Source: Procambarus clarkii
Taxonomy: Eukaryota > Arthropoda > Malacostraca > Decapoda > Cambaridae
Assembly: GCF_040958095.1 (NCBI RefSeq)
Contig: NC_091220.1
Coordinates: 21,914,481-21,978,480, forward strand
Direction: 5' to 3'
Length of the DNA: 64,000 nucleotides
Shown here: in pieces, positions 32,117-42,384 of the stretch
Numbering within the stretch: the first letter of the stretch is position 1
Layout: each line of letters begins with the position of its first letter
The notes under the pieces: generated by a model
Database searches by the model: none
Told to the model about the DNA's origin: nothing
The model's input: the letters and a program-made list of their open reading frames with translations, nothing else
Program-made: the position numbers and the translations under genes

Positions 32117-32445
32117 TCAGGAGTACGCTTGTGCTGGAAGAAGAAGGATGGTGGATGGTTTGTTGTCCAGGGAGGAATCATTGTGATTTAATGAAATCCA
32201 TAACTATAAATAATTTTTATTATTATACTCCATATTAATACAGTTTAGAAATTATATTCCTAACTAGCTAGTTAGCTAGCTTAGTCGTTTTTTTACCATA
32301 TTCGACAATATGATATAGGTGTGATTGGTAAGAGGAAAATTATGACGAGTCAGGTGAACATTTTCATGACGGGTTTGTAAGAAAAAAAAGGGTGACTGGT
32401 TGCGGACCGGACTGAGGGGTTGCTGGGCCCCTGGGTTGTCCTAAT
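32117..32445. other. Intergenic, no gene seen
   Basis: AT-rich; a CTAGCTAGTTAGCTAGCTTAG palindromic patch lies at 32263-32284. Confidence 0.4.
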
Positions 32446-32690
32446 ATGGCCTCAAGCAATTTGGCCACCACCACCAGGACCAGGACCTTCAAGAACAATA
32501 CTTCCACTACTAGGACCAGAACCTCAAAAAGCACCACCACCACCACAGCCAGGACCAGAACCACCAAGATCATCACCATTACCGCCAGGACCAGTGCATC
32601 CAAGAGCGCCATCATCACCGCCGCCAGAACTTGCGCCTCCAAGAACACCACCACTAAGGCCATCGCTGCAAGCACCAGCTTATCCATTGT
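32446..32690. repeat. Degenerate CCAGGACCA-type short repeat, open in three frames
   Basis: About 240 bp of imperfect 6- and 9-bp repeats (ACCAGGACC, CCACCACCA). It gives a Pro-rich frame, a Thr/Arg-rich frame (ATG at 32446) and a Val/Leu-rich frame on the minus strand. A product is possible but unsupported, so I list it as repeat DNA. Confidence 0.6.
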
Positions 32691-33104
32691 AATCTGTGAT
32701 AGAATGAGAGAAAGATATTCTTTATCTGTATATTTATAATGGTTTCACGAAATTAATCACAGATAGGATGGGGTGGAGAGCCAAGTGCAAGTACCATAAA
32801 AAAGTATCTATCTTACATTGTTAAGATGAAATTTGGGAAAATCATAGATACCACTACTCACACTTTATCCACACACACCAGTGACAACTCCTACCAGAAC
32901 CCCCATCATCATCTTCTTCTTGTAAATCATCGCTGTTGTTATTTATTTGAAAATTACGCATTTTTGGTTTCAATTATATACATTCAAACTTCCCACCTAT
33001 GTCTTTTTCTTACTCAAAATGTAACATATTTTTTTTTTTTAAGTTTTTTTTAAGTGATTTTTTCTTATAAAGAAAAATCTATTGTAAATGGGATATAAAA
33101 AAGT

Positions 33105-33478
33105 ATGAATAAAAAATATAGAAATTTTCCTTTTGGAAAATTTAAGAGTAAATTAGAATATCGTGTATATAAATCTATATTTTATCATTTAACAAAAAAA
33201 CAACAAAATAATAATATCAAAGTAGATATAAACAAAAGAGGACTATTAAAAAATAACAAACTATTTGAAATTGATATTGATATATATTTCTCAGATTTAC
33301 AATTAGGTATAGAAATTCAAGGTCCTACTCATTATATAGACATTGAACAAATTAACAGAGATTTAACAAAAAAATGTTTAATAATATTGGGATTATTTTG
33401 TTATATGTAGGATTTAATACTGTAAAGCATGATATACGAACTTGTTTAAATATTATTACTAAAAAGATAATTAGTTAA
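33105..33478 (+). pseudogene. PD-(D/E)XK-type nuclease, frameshifted near its end
   Basis: ATG at 33105. A charged N-terminal helix (E19) is followed by the core FEIDIDIYF (D57, D59), then LGIEIQGPTHY (E70-x-Q72), the pattern of Vsr/DUF559-like endonuclease folds in which E-x-Q replaces E-x-K. A helix with RD follows. The frame then ends at 33410, because an A7 run at about 33369-33375 shifts it. The neighbouring frame carries a plausible C-terminal strand and helix to a stop at 33476-33478. A stand-alone small nuclease could act in recombination or repair. A homing-type enzyme is possible, but no intron or intein is seen. Confidence 0.5.
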
Positions 33479-33479
33479 A

Positions 33480-33986
33480 AAATAAGGTATGTAAATCAAA
33501 TCATATATAGATTTTTCAAGGAAATCCGGCTGAGTCGGTCCATTTATCAGCTGGGCAAGTCTATTGTGATGTATATGATGACAGGATGTAAGAGAGATAC
33601 CCACACTGTCTTGTGCATTCTAATAAGGGACGGAGAGGAGATATGTCGGTCTGAGCTGGGTTAAGAGTTACTCCAACGCGCATCTTTAGCTAATCCTCAA
33701 AATCATCTCTTGAAGGTATTATATGACATTTACATTATTTATATTAAAAAATCATAATCTTGTTATTTACCATTGTATTATATATATATTTCTAAGCTTA
33801 TAATATACAAAGACCTATTTTTTTGTCATTTTCAGATAATTATAAAATGATGGTGATGTTGGTGGTATTGTGGGTGTTGGTTGTTGGAACTGTATTCAAT
33901 CAATCAATCATCGTGGGAGTGTGATTCTTTATTTATGTTTTCTTTTCAGACCTGAACCTAAACGTGTACTTGTCAAATAGAGGATA
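33480..33986. other. Region before the PPP1R15-like gene, possible spliced leader
   Basis: A candidate donor (TTGAAG|GTATTA, near 33716) and a strong acceptor (TTTTCTTTTCAG, ends 33949) would splice a non-coding leader 37 bp upstream of the ATG at 33987. No gene of its own. Confidence 0.4.
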
Positions 33987-34238
33987 ATGGAGGAGAGAAA
34001 AGAAAAAATGAAAAAGGAAGTTCAATTTAATCCACATATAACGATACGATATTTATATGTATGGGCATATGCCTATCAGAAAGCTAGAATAGATGGTAAA
34101 ATGTGGAACACAGCTGCTGCAGATCGGGATCGTTTCAAGATGCGATGTGTGAGCACTTCAAAAATACTAAATGATGCAAGAATATTTGACAAGGATCATA
34201 GAGAAAAGGTTTATTTAGAGCGAATAAAAGAGATATAG
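33987..34238 (+). CDS. PPP1R15/GADD34-like eIF2-alpha phosphatase regulator (DP71L-type)
   Basis: Proteins of this group recruit protein phosphatase 1 to eIF2-alpha and reverse translational shut-off; short viral versions occur in African swine fever virus and herpesviruses. The 83-residue product has the two expected parts. The first is a PP1-docking RVxF-type motif, K10-E-V-Q-F14. The second is the conserved C-terminal block: V25-W26, A29-Y, A33-R34, W40, then A45-D46-R47-D48-R49-F50-K51-M-R53. It is almost only the conserved core, as in the short viral proteins; animal PPP1R15 proteins are far longer. ATG, stop and frame are intact. A host retrocopy fragment is possible, but an exact core with its own start argues for a captured viral gene. 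Confidence 0.75.
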   Translation: MEERKEKMKKEVQFNPHITIRYLYVWAYAYQKARIDGKMWNTAAADRDRFKMRCVSTSKILNDARIFDKDHREKVYLERIKEI

Positions 34239-34239
34239 A

Positions 34240-34740
34240 AATTAAATATCCTTTATTTAATTCCTATCTTATAAAATTTAGTAGTATAGAGGGGGGGGGG
34301 GGCAAAAAATGGTTGTATCATTTAATTTAAAAGTTAGGCAACCACCTAACACTAGGACAATTTGTCTTAACATTATATTATATTGATCATGTCTTCGTTA
34401 TCCATCTGACCATTATTATAACACCAATATATCAACATAATAATTATTACCAAAGCCAAAACTTTGTGAATTTTACACTTCATCTCATTTTCATTGATTG
34501 ATTTACTTCCCACATCTTGTTTGTTAGATGAAGATTGACTTGAAGAAACAAATAATATTTTAAACTAACACTTGGAGAGAGAGAGAGAGAGAGCAGGTCT
34601 AAATAAACCCTTGCTCTTCTTGTTGAGGGCAGTCACCTACTACTCAGGCAGTGTTATTGTGCTGGGTTTTTCTTTGACAAAACACATCCCAGTGAGCCAT
34701 CCTCTTCTCTTCCCTTCATTGTAAATATATAACATAGGGT
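34240..34740. other. Intergenic, no gene seen
   Basis: Contains a G10 run (34291-34302) and a short (GA)n at 34574-34594. No coding evidence. Confidence 0.4.
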
Positions 34741-34745
34741 AGGAG

Positions 34746-34974
<229 letters not shown>

Positions 34975-35090
34975 TTCTCAAATGGTTATTGATCAGTTAA
35001 ATAATTACAAAAAAATAATGAAAAATACGTCACAAATAACTGAGTAAGTAACTATAGCCTCTCAAGTCTGTATCAGTCTGACTGGATTGG

Positions 35091-35100
35091 TATATAAAAG
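35091..35100 (+). promoter_or_regulatory. TATA box of the zinc-finger gene
   Basis: TATATAAAAG at 35091-35100. A leader of up to 290 bp would be spliced to the acceptor TTTTCTTTTCAG (ends about 35389), 26 bp before the ATG at 35416. This is the same arrangement as for the PPP1R15-like gene. Confidence 0.5.
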
Positions 35101-35415
35101 AGTTTGCCAGGCTATGCAAATCATTACAGGTTCGCCATACTTCATGGACACTTCATTCTGAGTAGTAAAACAACAATCACACAATCTAAAGCACATTCAA
35201 CATTTAATGTTTCTTCAACCCCAACCCCATACGCATGTTGTATAATTTACTTAAGTCTATTATAACAAAGTTAATTATTAAGTAATAAAAATAAAGTATA
35301 TCATATTACTATAATGTAATAAGAGTCAATGTATATATATTATAAATCAGAATAATTATATAAATTAATTAATTTTGTTTTCTTTTCAGGTGGAAGTGAG
35401 ATAATTCTCTTAGAG

Positions 35416-36006
35416 ATGTCACTTGATCAAACAAAAACCCATACAACAAACAACTTTTTTTTATGTGATGTATGTGGAAAAAAATATAGTACAATAAGAA
35501 CACTAACAGTCCATTTCACAACTCATACAAAGAAGACTATCATTTTTACAATTCATAACGGTAAAACTCCAAAGTGCAGTGAATGTGAAAAAACAAACAA
35601 ACAACACATTAGAGAAAAATGGTTTTCATGTGACGTATGTAGAAAAAAATTCCTTAAAAAATGCGACTTGACTAGACATATGGGAACACACAGAGTAAAA
35701 CGGTTAAAATGTCAATTGTGTGGGAATAGATTTAGGGATGAATATAACTTGACCCTACATTTGAAATCAATACACATGATTCAGCCTTTGAAAACAAATA
35801 GTGAAAAAAAATATGATATATGTGGAAACAAACAGCAAATCAGTCCCAAATCTTTAAACAACTTTTTTACTTGTTTTGAATGTGGAACTGTATTTAAAAG
35901 CATAACCAGCCTGGATGAACATTTGTTGGAACAGTTTACCAAAGATATATCAGCTTTAGATTTGATAACTCCAGACATTCATTTTCAGACGTTTTTTGAA
36001 AACTAA
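35416..36006 (+). CDS. C2H2 zinc-finger protein
   Basis: 196 residues. Three complete C2H2 fingers: FLCDVCGKKYS...VHFTTH (residues about 15-37), FSCDVCRKKFL...RHMGTH (about 72-94) and LKCQLCGNRFR...LHLKSIH (about 99-121). A degenerate CSEC pair lies between the first two, and a fourth finger (FTCFECGTVFK...EHLLEQ) has lost its last histidine. Fingers of this type bind DNA in gene regulation. A fragment of the same gene recurs, on the other strand, at 50236-50330. It may be a host-type regulator captured by the virus, or a host gene. Confidence 0.75.
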   Translation: MSLDQTKTHTTNNFFLCDVCGKKYSTIRTLTVHFTTHTKKTIIFTIHNGKTPKCSECEKTNKQHIREKWFSCDVCRKKFLKKCDLTRHMGTHRVKRLKCQLCGNRFRDEYNLTLHLKSIHMIQPLKTNSEKKYDICGNKQQISPKSLNNFFTCFECGTVFKSITSLDEHLLEQFTKDISALDLITPDIHFQTFFEN

Positions 36007-36085
36007 AAAGTGTATTGGAACATTGACCAAATCTTTAAACAAATTTTTTACTTGTTTCTGGTGGTAACTGGCACCTCAAGGAACA

Positions 36086-36094
36086 TATAAAAGG
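36086..36094 (+). promoter_or_regulatory. TATA box before the dUTPase
   Basis: CATATAAAAGG about 70 bp upstream of the first dUTPase-like codons. Confidence 0.4.
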
Positions 36095-36159
36095 AGTAGA
36101 AATATTAATGAGATTATTAATTCTGTAGGAGTGAGAGTAAACACAGATATATATCTCTC

Positions 36160-36690
36160 CTACCTGAACTTCTTTTCTATTACCACCACATTTTCTTTGC
36201 ATATATTATGTTCATTTTGGATCTACACTAGCTGCTGGATATGACTTGTACAGGTATAGTTGGAATTTCCTTTTTTTTTTTTTAATTTATGACTTATTTA
36301 GATTTAATTATATTTTAATTACTACATTTATTTTTAATCTATTTTAATTAACAATCTACCTTTTGCTTCAGTGCTGCCTACGATGTTACTGTGCCAGCAC
36401 AAGGAAAAGGTGTAATCAAGATAGATATTCAAGTAAAAGTACCAGAAGGTTGTTATGAAGAATAGCTCCAAGATCTGGTCTTACTTTTTTTTTTTTTTTT
36501 TTTTTAATCACATTGATGTTAGGGATGGTGTCATTGATAGTGAAATGTTTCTGTGGTTCTCTTCAGTTATTCTAAAGTATATTTTATTGTGAAAAAGAGA
36601 GATCAATTTTCACAACGAATTTGTGAACGAATATTTATTCCTAATTTGTTAGAGGAAGTTTAGGACATTGAGTATACCAAATGCCCCTGT
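36160..36690 (+). pseudogene. dut: dUTPase, spliced and broken
   Basis: dUTPase hydrolyses dUTP to dUMP and keeps uracil out of DNA. Family blocks in order: AAGYDLYS-type motif 1 split by an intron (donor CAG|GTATAG at 36254, acceptor ending 36371, about 118 bp); KGVIKIDIQVKVPEG.Y (36405-36460); the APRSGL motif 2 in another frame directly after a TAG (about 36465-36490); IDVRDGVID (motif 3, about 36510); and the ICERIFIP block (about 36625) before a stop near 36663. Frames change at least three times and a poly-T tract (36486-36505) sits inside, so this is a pseudogene. No clear ATG: the frame is open upstream to about 36160. dUTPases occur in many viruses of this group and in all hosts. Confidence 0.7.
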
Positions 36691-36829
36691 GCCGCAAACT
36701 TTTTTTTGTTTTGAATCAACAGAAATTAGTAGTAGTAGTAGTAATCAAACAACTAGCTAAATATACAGTGTGAATTAGTGATTCTCAACGATTACAGTGA
36801 TAAGAGTGAGTAACTTATGTGTTAATGAA

Positions 36830-37501
36830 ATGACTGAGGCGGTCTGCCTAAGGAGGCGGTTGTTATTTCCTAAAACATGCCTACTGAACTTCAATGAAAA
36901 GATGGTGTGGACTGTACGTTTAGCTATGGAGTATTCAGATTTTAAACCAGTGTTCAAGGAGGGTCAGGGTCTTCAGCAGCCATATATCACAGTTGGAACA
37001 GAAGAGGCAGTTAAACATTTAACTACAGATGGCTTTCAGAATATTGTGATGGTTGTTCCAGAAGAAGGTATTTTCACAAAGGTCATACTTTTCAAATATC
37101 CAACTTACTTGGATCCCGATCATCTCCTTTACAATGACAGTGTTGTTTGGGTAAAGAGAAACATTGTTCATTATAAAAAACAAAGTCAGGTTATAGCTTT
37201 AATAAAAGGTGAGGCTCCTAAAAAAAATTTTGTACAAGGACTAGGCTATAGAAAAGTTTCAAAATACCAAGAGAAGCCAAAATTATGCCTGAAGTGTTAT
37301 TATTGGGGGCATTTGGTTTTGAAATGTCAGTACGACCCCAGGTGTAAGTACTGTGGTAATAAACATGACTCTAAAGAGTGTACAAAGAAACAAAAATTTC
37401 CATTTTGCTGTAATTGTAGAGGTAAGCATACTCCTTGGTCTTATCTATGCCCCATGAATCCTATAAATGCTGTTGCAGGGGGGTGGTATTCTGCCAGCTA
37501 A
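36830..37501 (+). CDS. Gag-like protein with three CCHC zinc knuckles
   Basis: I chose the ATG at 36830. The C terminus carries CLKCYYWGHLVLKC, CKYCGNKHDSKEC and CCNCRGKHTPWSYLC, the triple knuckle typical of ORF1 proteins of Jockey/I-type LINEs, which bind element RNA. The 120-residue region before it matches the usual RRM-like/gag portion in size. Confidence 0.7.
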   Translation: MTEAVCLRRRLLFPKTCLLNFNEKMVWTVRLAMEYSDFKPVFKEGQGLQQPYITVGTEEAVKHLTTDGFQNIVMVVPEEGIFTKVILFKYPTYLDPDHLLYNDSVVWVKRNIVHYKKQSQVIALIKGEAPKKNFVQGLGYRKVSKYQEKPKLCLKCYYWGHLVLKCQYDPRCKYCGNKHDSKECTKKQKFPFCCNCRGKHTPWSYLCPMNPINAVAGGWYSAS

Positions 37502-37893
37502 GGGGAAACAAACTAGCTAGGCCCACACAACTGAAAGTCCTAAAGTCCTGTAGTATACAAATGTAACCTAATTACTACTATTATATTGAATTTTTTGTAG
37601 TAACTTTACTAAACTAATCTATGCCTTTGAGATATGTATGTATGTATGTATGTAAGCATCTTTCCCATTCAAAACAATATATAATTAACAAATTATAATG
37701 TTCGATAATTAAAGGATAATTGGATTAATAAAAGAAAACAAATTAAAATAAATATTTTTTTTGATTTATAGAGGGATATAAAAGAGGAGGTACTCCTGTT
37801 CAATTCACTTGACACAGATGTCAGTAGCATATTATATACCTTGGGCAAAAGTTTATGTTGTGACTACCGGGCACACTGATTACCTTTGTCGAC

Positions 37894-39474
37894 ATGAACA
37901 ATTTGAGAAAGAATGAGTCAAATAAAAGAAGGTGGTTATCACTCAGACGAGATATGAAGCCAATCTTCATAGACAGGATGAATGACTGGTTCAGGGAATA
38001 CCAAATCCCAGAAGATATTGATACATTTGTTGATGACCTTAATCACCAAATTGAAAGTTGTCTTAGAATTCAGCGCCGTACGCCTCGACGAAGACCCCCT
38101 CGGAAGAAAATGCCTCGAGGCAAAGATCCACAGAGTAAAGCTGAAGAATTAATTCACATGTGGAGTAAGGCAGCATCCTCATCCTTCCTCTCAACGGAAA
38201 TCGTCATGGAACAGCTCCTGCTACAGAATGACAGAAGAACTAGAATAGCGAGAGCACAGTCCAGTGAGGACGAATATGGAGAACCTATCACAGCCCAGGA
38301 AGTAAGGGCGGCTGTTAAGAGAGGTAAAATTACAGCACCTGGTGAGGATGGCATTACCTACGACATACTTAATGCACTGTGTGAAGTGCCTGGGAATCCA
38401 CTACTCCTATTGTTTAACAAATCATTCCTAAATGGAGTTCTGCCCACACAATGGAAACACGCCAAAATTGTTCCCATACCAAAACCGAATGACCCTGGCA
38501 ATTACAGACCTATCAGTCTCGTGTCATGTACTTGCAAGATGCTGGAAAAGATCATCCTAAAACGACTGTTACACAAAATAGGTAGGTTTGGGGAAGGAGT
38601 CAATGGATATGTCAAAGGACGGAGCACAGCCAATTGTATAATTAATTACCTGGTTAATGACACGGCTAGGTACTCTGTATTTGTTGACATAAAAGGAGCC
38701 TTCGATAAAGCCCAGGGAATTGCGATCCTGGACGAGCTTGCATGTATGGGTGTCAAGGGGAGACTCATGAAATGGATTGAAGACTACCTCACAGGGAGGA
38801 AAGCTAAGGTCTACATCAATGGAGCAATCTCAAGAACAATGAATATGGAACTCGGGACCCCCCAAGGAGGAGTCTTAAGCCCTACACTATTCAATGTACT
38901 TATGAATGCAATTGCCAATATTGATTTTCCTGAAGGAACACAACTAGTGGGATATGCAGATGATGTCCTAATACAAGCTCCCACCTTTGATAAAATAAAA
39001 CAGGCCATTGAACTCCTTGGAAGGAAATGTATTGAGCTCGGTTTCACTCTCTCCACAAACAAGACAAAAGCATACTCCCATCGCAAGCGGAGAGAAAATG
39101 AAGAACTGCAAATTAATGGTGTAACGCTTGAATGGGTTGACCACTATCGGTACCTTCGCGTCACCGTCGGCTCAAACAAGGGAAAGAAAGAGGAGCTCAA
39201 TCAAATCATAGGAACATGCAAAAGTCGACTCAGGGAACTGAAACTGAAAGCTATGACTTGGAATGATGGCCATGGAGCCTCTATTGCTGTACTTAAAATG
39301 ATGTACACAAACTATGTATGCTCCGTCATTGACAATGCAGCACCTGTTTTATGTACTTATTCACAAAGTGATATGAATAGGCTAGAAAGCATACAGGATG
39401 AAGCCATTTCAATCATTCTTGGAGTTCCAAAGAAAAAACTGCTGAAATGTCCAATCTACAAAAAGAGTTATTAG
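37894..39474 (+). CDS. Reverse transcriptase of the I/Jockey-type element
   Basis: 526 codons with the full RT core: APGEDGITYDIL, NYRPISLVSC, FVDIKGAFDKA, GTPQGGVLSPTLFNVLMN and the catalytic YADDV, then a thumb region. The frame ends by a frameshift at about 39450-39474, with the following frame (39447-39677) continuing the protein. Confidence 0.9.
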   Translation: MNNLRKNESNKRRWLSLRRDMKPIFIDRMNDWFREYQIPEDIDTFVDDLNHQIESCLRIQRRTPRRRPPRKKMPRGKDPQSKAEELIHMWSKAASSSFLSTEIVMEQLLLQNDRRTRIARAQSSEDEYGEPITAQEVRAAVKRGKITAPGEDGITYDILNALCEVPGNPLLLLFNKSFLNGVLPTQWKHAKIVPIPKPNDPGNYRPISLVSCTCKMLEKIILKRLLHKIGRFGEGVNGYVKGRSTANCIINYLVNDTARYSVFVDIKGAFDKAQGIAILDELACMGVKGRLMKWIEDYLTGRKAKVYINGAISRTMNMELGTPQGGVLSPTLFNVLMNAIANIDFPEGTQLVGYADDVLIQAPTFDKIKQAIELLGRKCIELGFTLSTNKTKAYSHRKRRENEELQINGVTLEWVDHYRYLRVTVGSNKGKKEELNQIIGTCKSRLRELKLKAMTWNDGHGASIAVLKMMYTNYVCSVIDNAAPVLCTYSQSDMNRLESIQDEAISIILGVPKKKLLKCPIYKKSY

Positions 39475-39681
39475 CCCTTCCCAGTATTAAAGAAAGAATT
39501 GTGGAACAGGATGCTAAGCTTGCAATTAGGATTGCCCGAGATCCCCATTATAATGACATGGCTAAAAAAAAAATTGAGCTCTGTGCTACTTTCAGGGGGA
39601 AACAAGAGAAGCAAAAAATGGCATCACAGAGCAGTCGGCTACCTTTAAGATCTTCACCTACTTCAACAAGCTCGTGAGCTC

Positions 39682-40446
39682 ATGCCTGTAGAAAGATTAC
39701 CTCCCTGGGTGGATCCCCTGAATGACTCGTGCAGGATTATCATCAATGATATGGTAAAGAAAAAAACCAACATGGTACCCCAAGAAATAAGCCACAAGTA
39801 TCTTAAGGAAATTTATAATGAAGCTAGAGATGAACTAGATCAAATCTTCACTGATGGGTCATCTAATCCTATTAATGGCCGGGCGGGTGCAGCATACACG
39901 GTAATTAAGAAGGATGATGTATTTTTTCCACCAAAAAATGAGGAAAAAGCGCGCATTGAGAAATATACCTCTTCAACACAAGCAGAGTTAATTGCCATTC
40001 CTATGGCGTTAAGGTATATTATTGAACAGAATACTACTGGTGCAGTGATTTGCACCGATTCGAGAGCAGCACTGCAAAGCCTAAATAAAGATCGGGACGA
40101 GAATCTTTCAATAGTCGCTGAAATTAAGAGAGTTGTGAAGGTACTAACCAACCAGGGAAGAGTTGTCAAGTTCCTGTGGATTCCCTCCCATGTTGGAATC
40201 TATGGAAATGAACGCGCAGATGTGTTGGCAGCTGAAGGCGCTGAGGGAGACCATATTGAATACTTCATACCCAAGACTCTTCTAGAAATTAAAAGTATTA
40301 TTAGGGAACATCATCGTCATCTCAATCATTATGAACCAAAAAAAAAAAGAGAATGTGGTGGTTGCGGGAGAGAATTAATAATAGAGAAAAAACATCTTGG
40401 ATACAAATGTCCACACGTACAGCAGCTTTTTGTTAACAACATATAA
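39682..40446 (+). CDS. RNase H domain of the I/Jockey-type element
   Basis: Motifs of type I RNase H: FTDGSSNPINGRAGAA (first Asp), TQAELIAI (Glu), TDSRAALQSL (Asp) and HVGIYGNERADVLA (last Asp). Before it is a linker, and after it a Cys-containing end (CGGCGRELI). It shares its 3' end with the fragment at 9515-9900. Confidence 0.85.
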   Translation: MPVERLPPWVDPLNDSCRIIINDMVKKKTNMVPQEISHKYLKEIYNEARDELDQIFTDGSSNPINGRAGAAYTVIKKDDVFFPPKNEEKARIEKYTSSTQAELIAIPMALRYIIEQNTTGAVICTDSRAALQSLNKDRDENLSIVAEIKRVVKVLTNQGRVVKFLWIPSHVGIYGNERADVLAAEGAEGDHIEYFIPKTLLEIKSIIREHHRHLNHYEPKKKRECGGCGRELIIEKKHLGYKCPHVQQLFVNNI

Positions 40447-40660
40447 TAAGGATGATTTATAATGTATCTTATCTACCATTTGACAGAGGCTGTTTACCTT
40501 GGAGACCGGTTGGAAATATATGAATTGAATTTCAAATCTTATTGTTCCTTCTATTATATTTTTATATATGACAATTATATAACTATAATAAATACTTCTA
40601 TAATTATTGACACAATATTATTGTTATCCCTTTCACCAGATGAAATTATTATGTTCATTA

Positions 40661-41035
40661 AGAGTTAAGGATTACAGGTTACCAAATTATACATTCACTC
40701 TTCCAATTAGAATGAGTAATAATGGTTTTTTTTAATGGTTTATAATCATTTCAAAATAAAATAAATGATCCATATTCTTTTTTGACTCACAGTTTTGTTA
40801 TAAGACAGAGCAGCTGCACACTTGCTTTACAGTTGCTCAGTTGCTCTCTCTCCACGTGACCAGGTTAGCGTTCTCTCTCTCTTTCTCTCTTCACACAATT
40901 AGGTCAATGTTTTTTATAATATTCCTTTACATAACGGATTTTTATTTAGTTAAAATCTAGCCAAGGAAACCTGGTCCCAAATTCAAGAGTACTTAGAAGT
41001 AACATTTTCGTTCCCCAGGATAGTGCGCTGAGAGC
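40661..41035. other. Spacer before the MAT retrocopy
   Basis: AT-rich, then a CT-rich stretch (40840-40890). Some of it could be 5'-UTR copied with the MAT message. No gene. Confidence 0.35.
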
Positions 41036-42202
41036 ATGGATGGAGATCATGAGACGTTCCTCTTCACCAGTGAGAGCGTAGGCGAAGGCCACCCCGACAA
41101 AATTTTCGATCAGATCAGCGACGCAGTGCTTGATGCCCATCTTAGCCAGGACCCTGACGCCAAAGTTGCTTGTGAAACGTGTACCAAAACTGGTATGATC
41201 CTGATCTGTGGGGAGATTACGTCCAAGGCCCAAGTTAATTATCAACAAATTGTGCGTGATATTGTTAAGAAAATTGGTTTTGATGATTCACGAAAGGGCT
41301 TTGACTACAAGACCTGCAATATTCTTCTGGCCCTGGAGCAAAAGTATGCGGAGATTGCTAATGGTGTACACATCGGGCGCAGTGATGACAACATTGGTTC
41401 AGGGGACCAGGGACTGATGTTTGGTTATGCCACTGATGAGACCGATGAGTGCATGCCCTTAACTATTATGCTGGCACACCGTCTCAATCAGAAGATTGCA
41501 GAGCTGCGAAGAGATGGGACGTTCTGGTGGGCGCGACCTGACTGTAAGACTCAAGTCACATGCCAGTATGCCTTCGATCAAGGAGCTGTTATTCCCAAAA
41601 GAGTGAAGCACTGTTGTCGCTTCTGTACAGCACTCGGAACAAATTACTGTCGAAGCTTTGCGTGACGAGGTTATAGAGAAGGTCATCAAGGTCATTATTC
41701 CTGAAAAATATATAGATACTCAAACGAAATACCACATCAACCCTTGCGGAGAATTCATCATGGGTGGACCTCAAGGTAACGCTGGGCTAACTGGTAGGAA
41801 AATCATCGTCGACACTTACAGTGGGTGGGGCGCTCACGGCGGGGGAGCGTTCTCTGGCAAAGATTACACAAAGATTGACCGCTCAGCGGCCTATGCCGCC
41901 CGATGGGTTGCCAAGTCACTGGTGAAAAACAATTATGTAGACGCTGTTTGGTTCAGGTATCTTACGCCATTAGTGTTGTGCACCCCATAAGCATCAGCAT
42001 CTTCCACTATGGCACCTCACAGTACACATCAAAACAGCTTCTTGAAGATTGTTAACCACAACTTTGATCTACGACTAGGACATATTGTCAAGGAGCTGGG
42101 CTTAAAGAGACCAATTTACAGTGATACCTCGTGTTATGGACATTTGGACGGCAACAGTTCTCTTGGGAGCAGCCCAAGAAGTTGACCATCCCTAAATTTT
42201 AG
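41036..42202 (+). pseudogene. MAT: Methionine adenosyltransferase (SAM synthetase) retrocopy
   Basis: MAT makes S-adenosylmethionine from ATP and methionine. The ATG at 41036 starts a nearly complete, intronless animal-type sequence: [13 protein letters not shown] (ATP-binding, near residue 10), [15 protein letters not shown] (near 120), then, after a frameshift near 41605, [19 protein letters not shown] and GGGAFSGKD, and after another near 41955 the C-terminal part to a TAG at 42200-42202. It is GC-richer than its neighbours. No introns plus at least two frameshifts mark it as a processed pseudogene of a host gene. I see no sign that it served the virus. Confidence 0.9.
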
Positions 42203-42384
42203 AGTCAAATAATTCTTAAGGATGACTATGGCCAGTTTTCCTGATATAGACAAGTATTGTTCGGTGGGACCTTTAATTTTATATTCAATTGATAATTTTA
42301 TATACTTTTTTGACGTTTTATATACCAGAGTATATAAAATCTCCGGGCCTTTTATATATCAGAGTAAATAAAATTAAAATGACT

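Larger units (their letters stand above)
36797..40660 (+). mobile_element. Decayed non-LTR retrotransposon (I/Jockey-type, with gag, RT and RNase H)
   Basis: Three coding blocks in element order: gag-like (36830-37501), reverse transcriptase (37894-39474) and RNase H (39682-40446), with frameshifts at about 39460 and 39675. No apurinic-type endonuclease is seen between gag and RT, where 390 bp of unrelated-looking sequence lie, including a (GTAT)n tract at 37636-37652 and a TATA-like box near 37776. A deletion has probably removed it. A 3' fragment of the same family lies at 9515-9900. Confidence 0.85.

Noticed and set aside
32364-32739. Proline-rich, Thr/Arg-rich and Val/Leu-rich frames
   Set aside because: All three come from one short-period repeat, and none has flanking non-repetitive coding sequence or a promoter.
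41036-42202. MAT as a viral auxiliary metabolic gene
   Set aside because: It is intronless, full-length, frameshifted and GC-richer than the viral-type genes, which fits a host retrocopy better.
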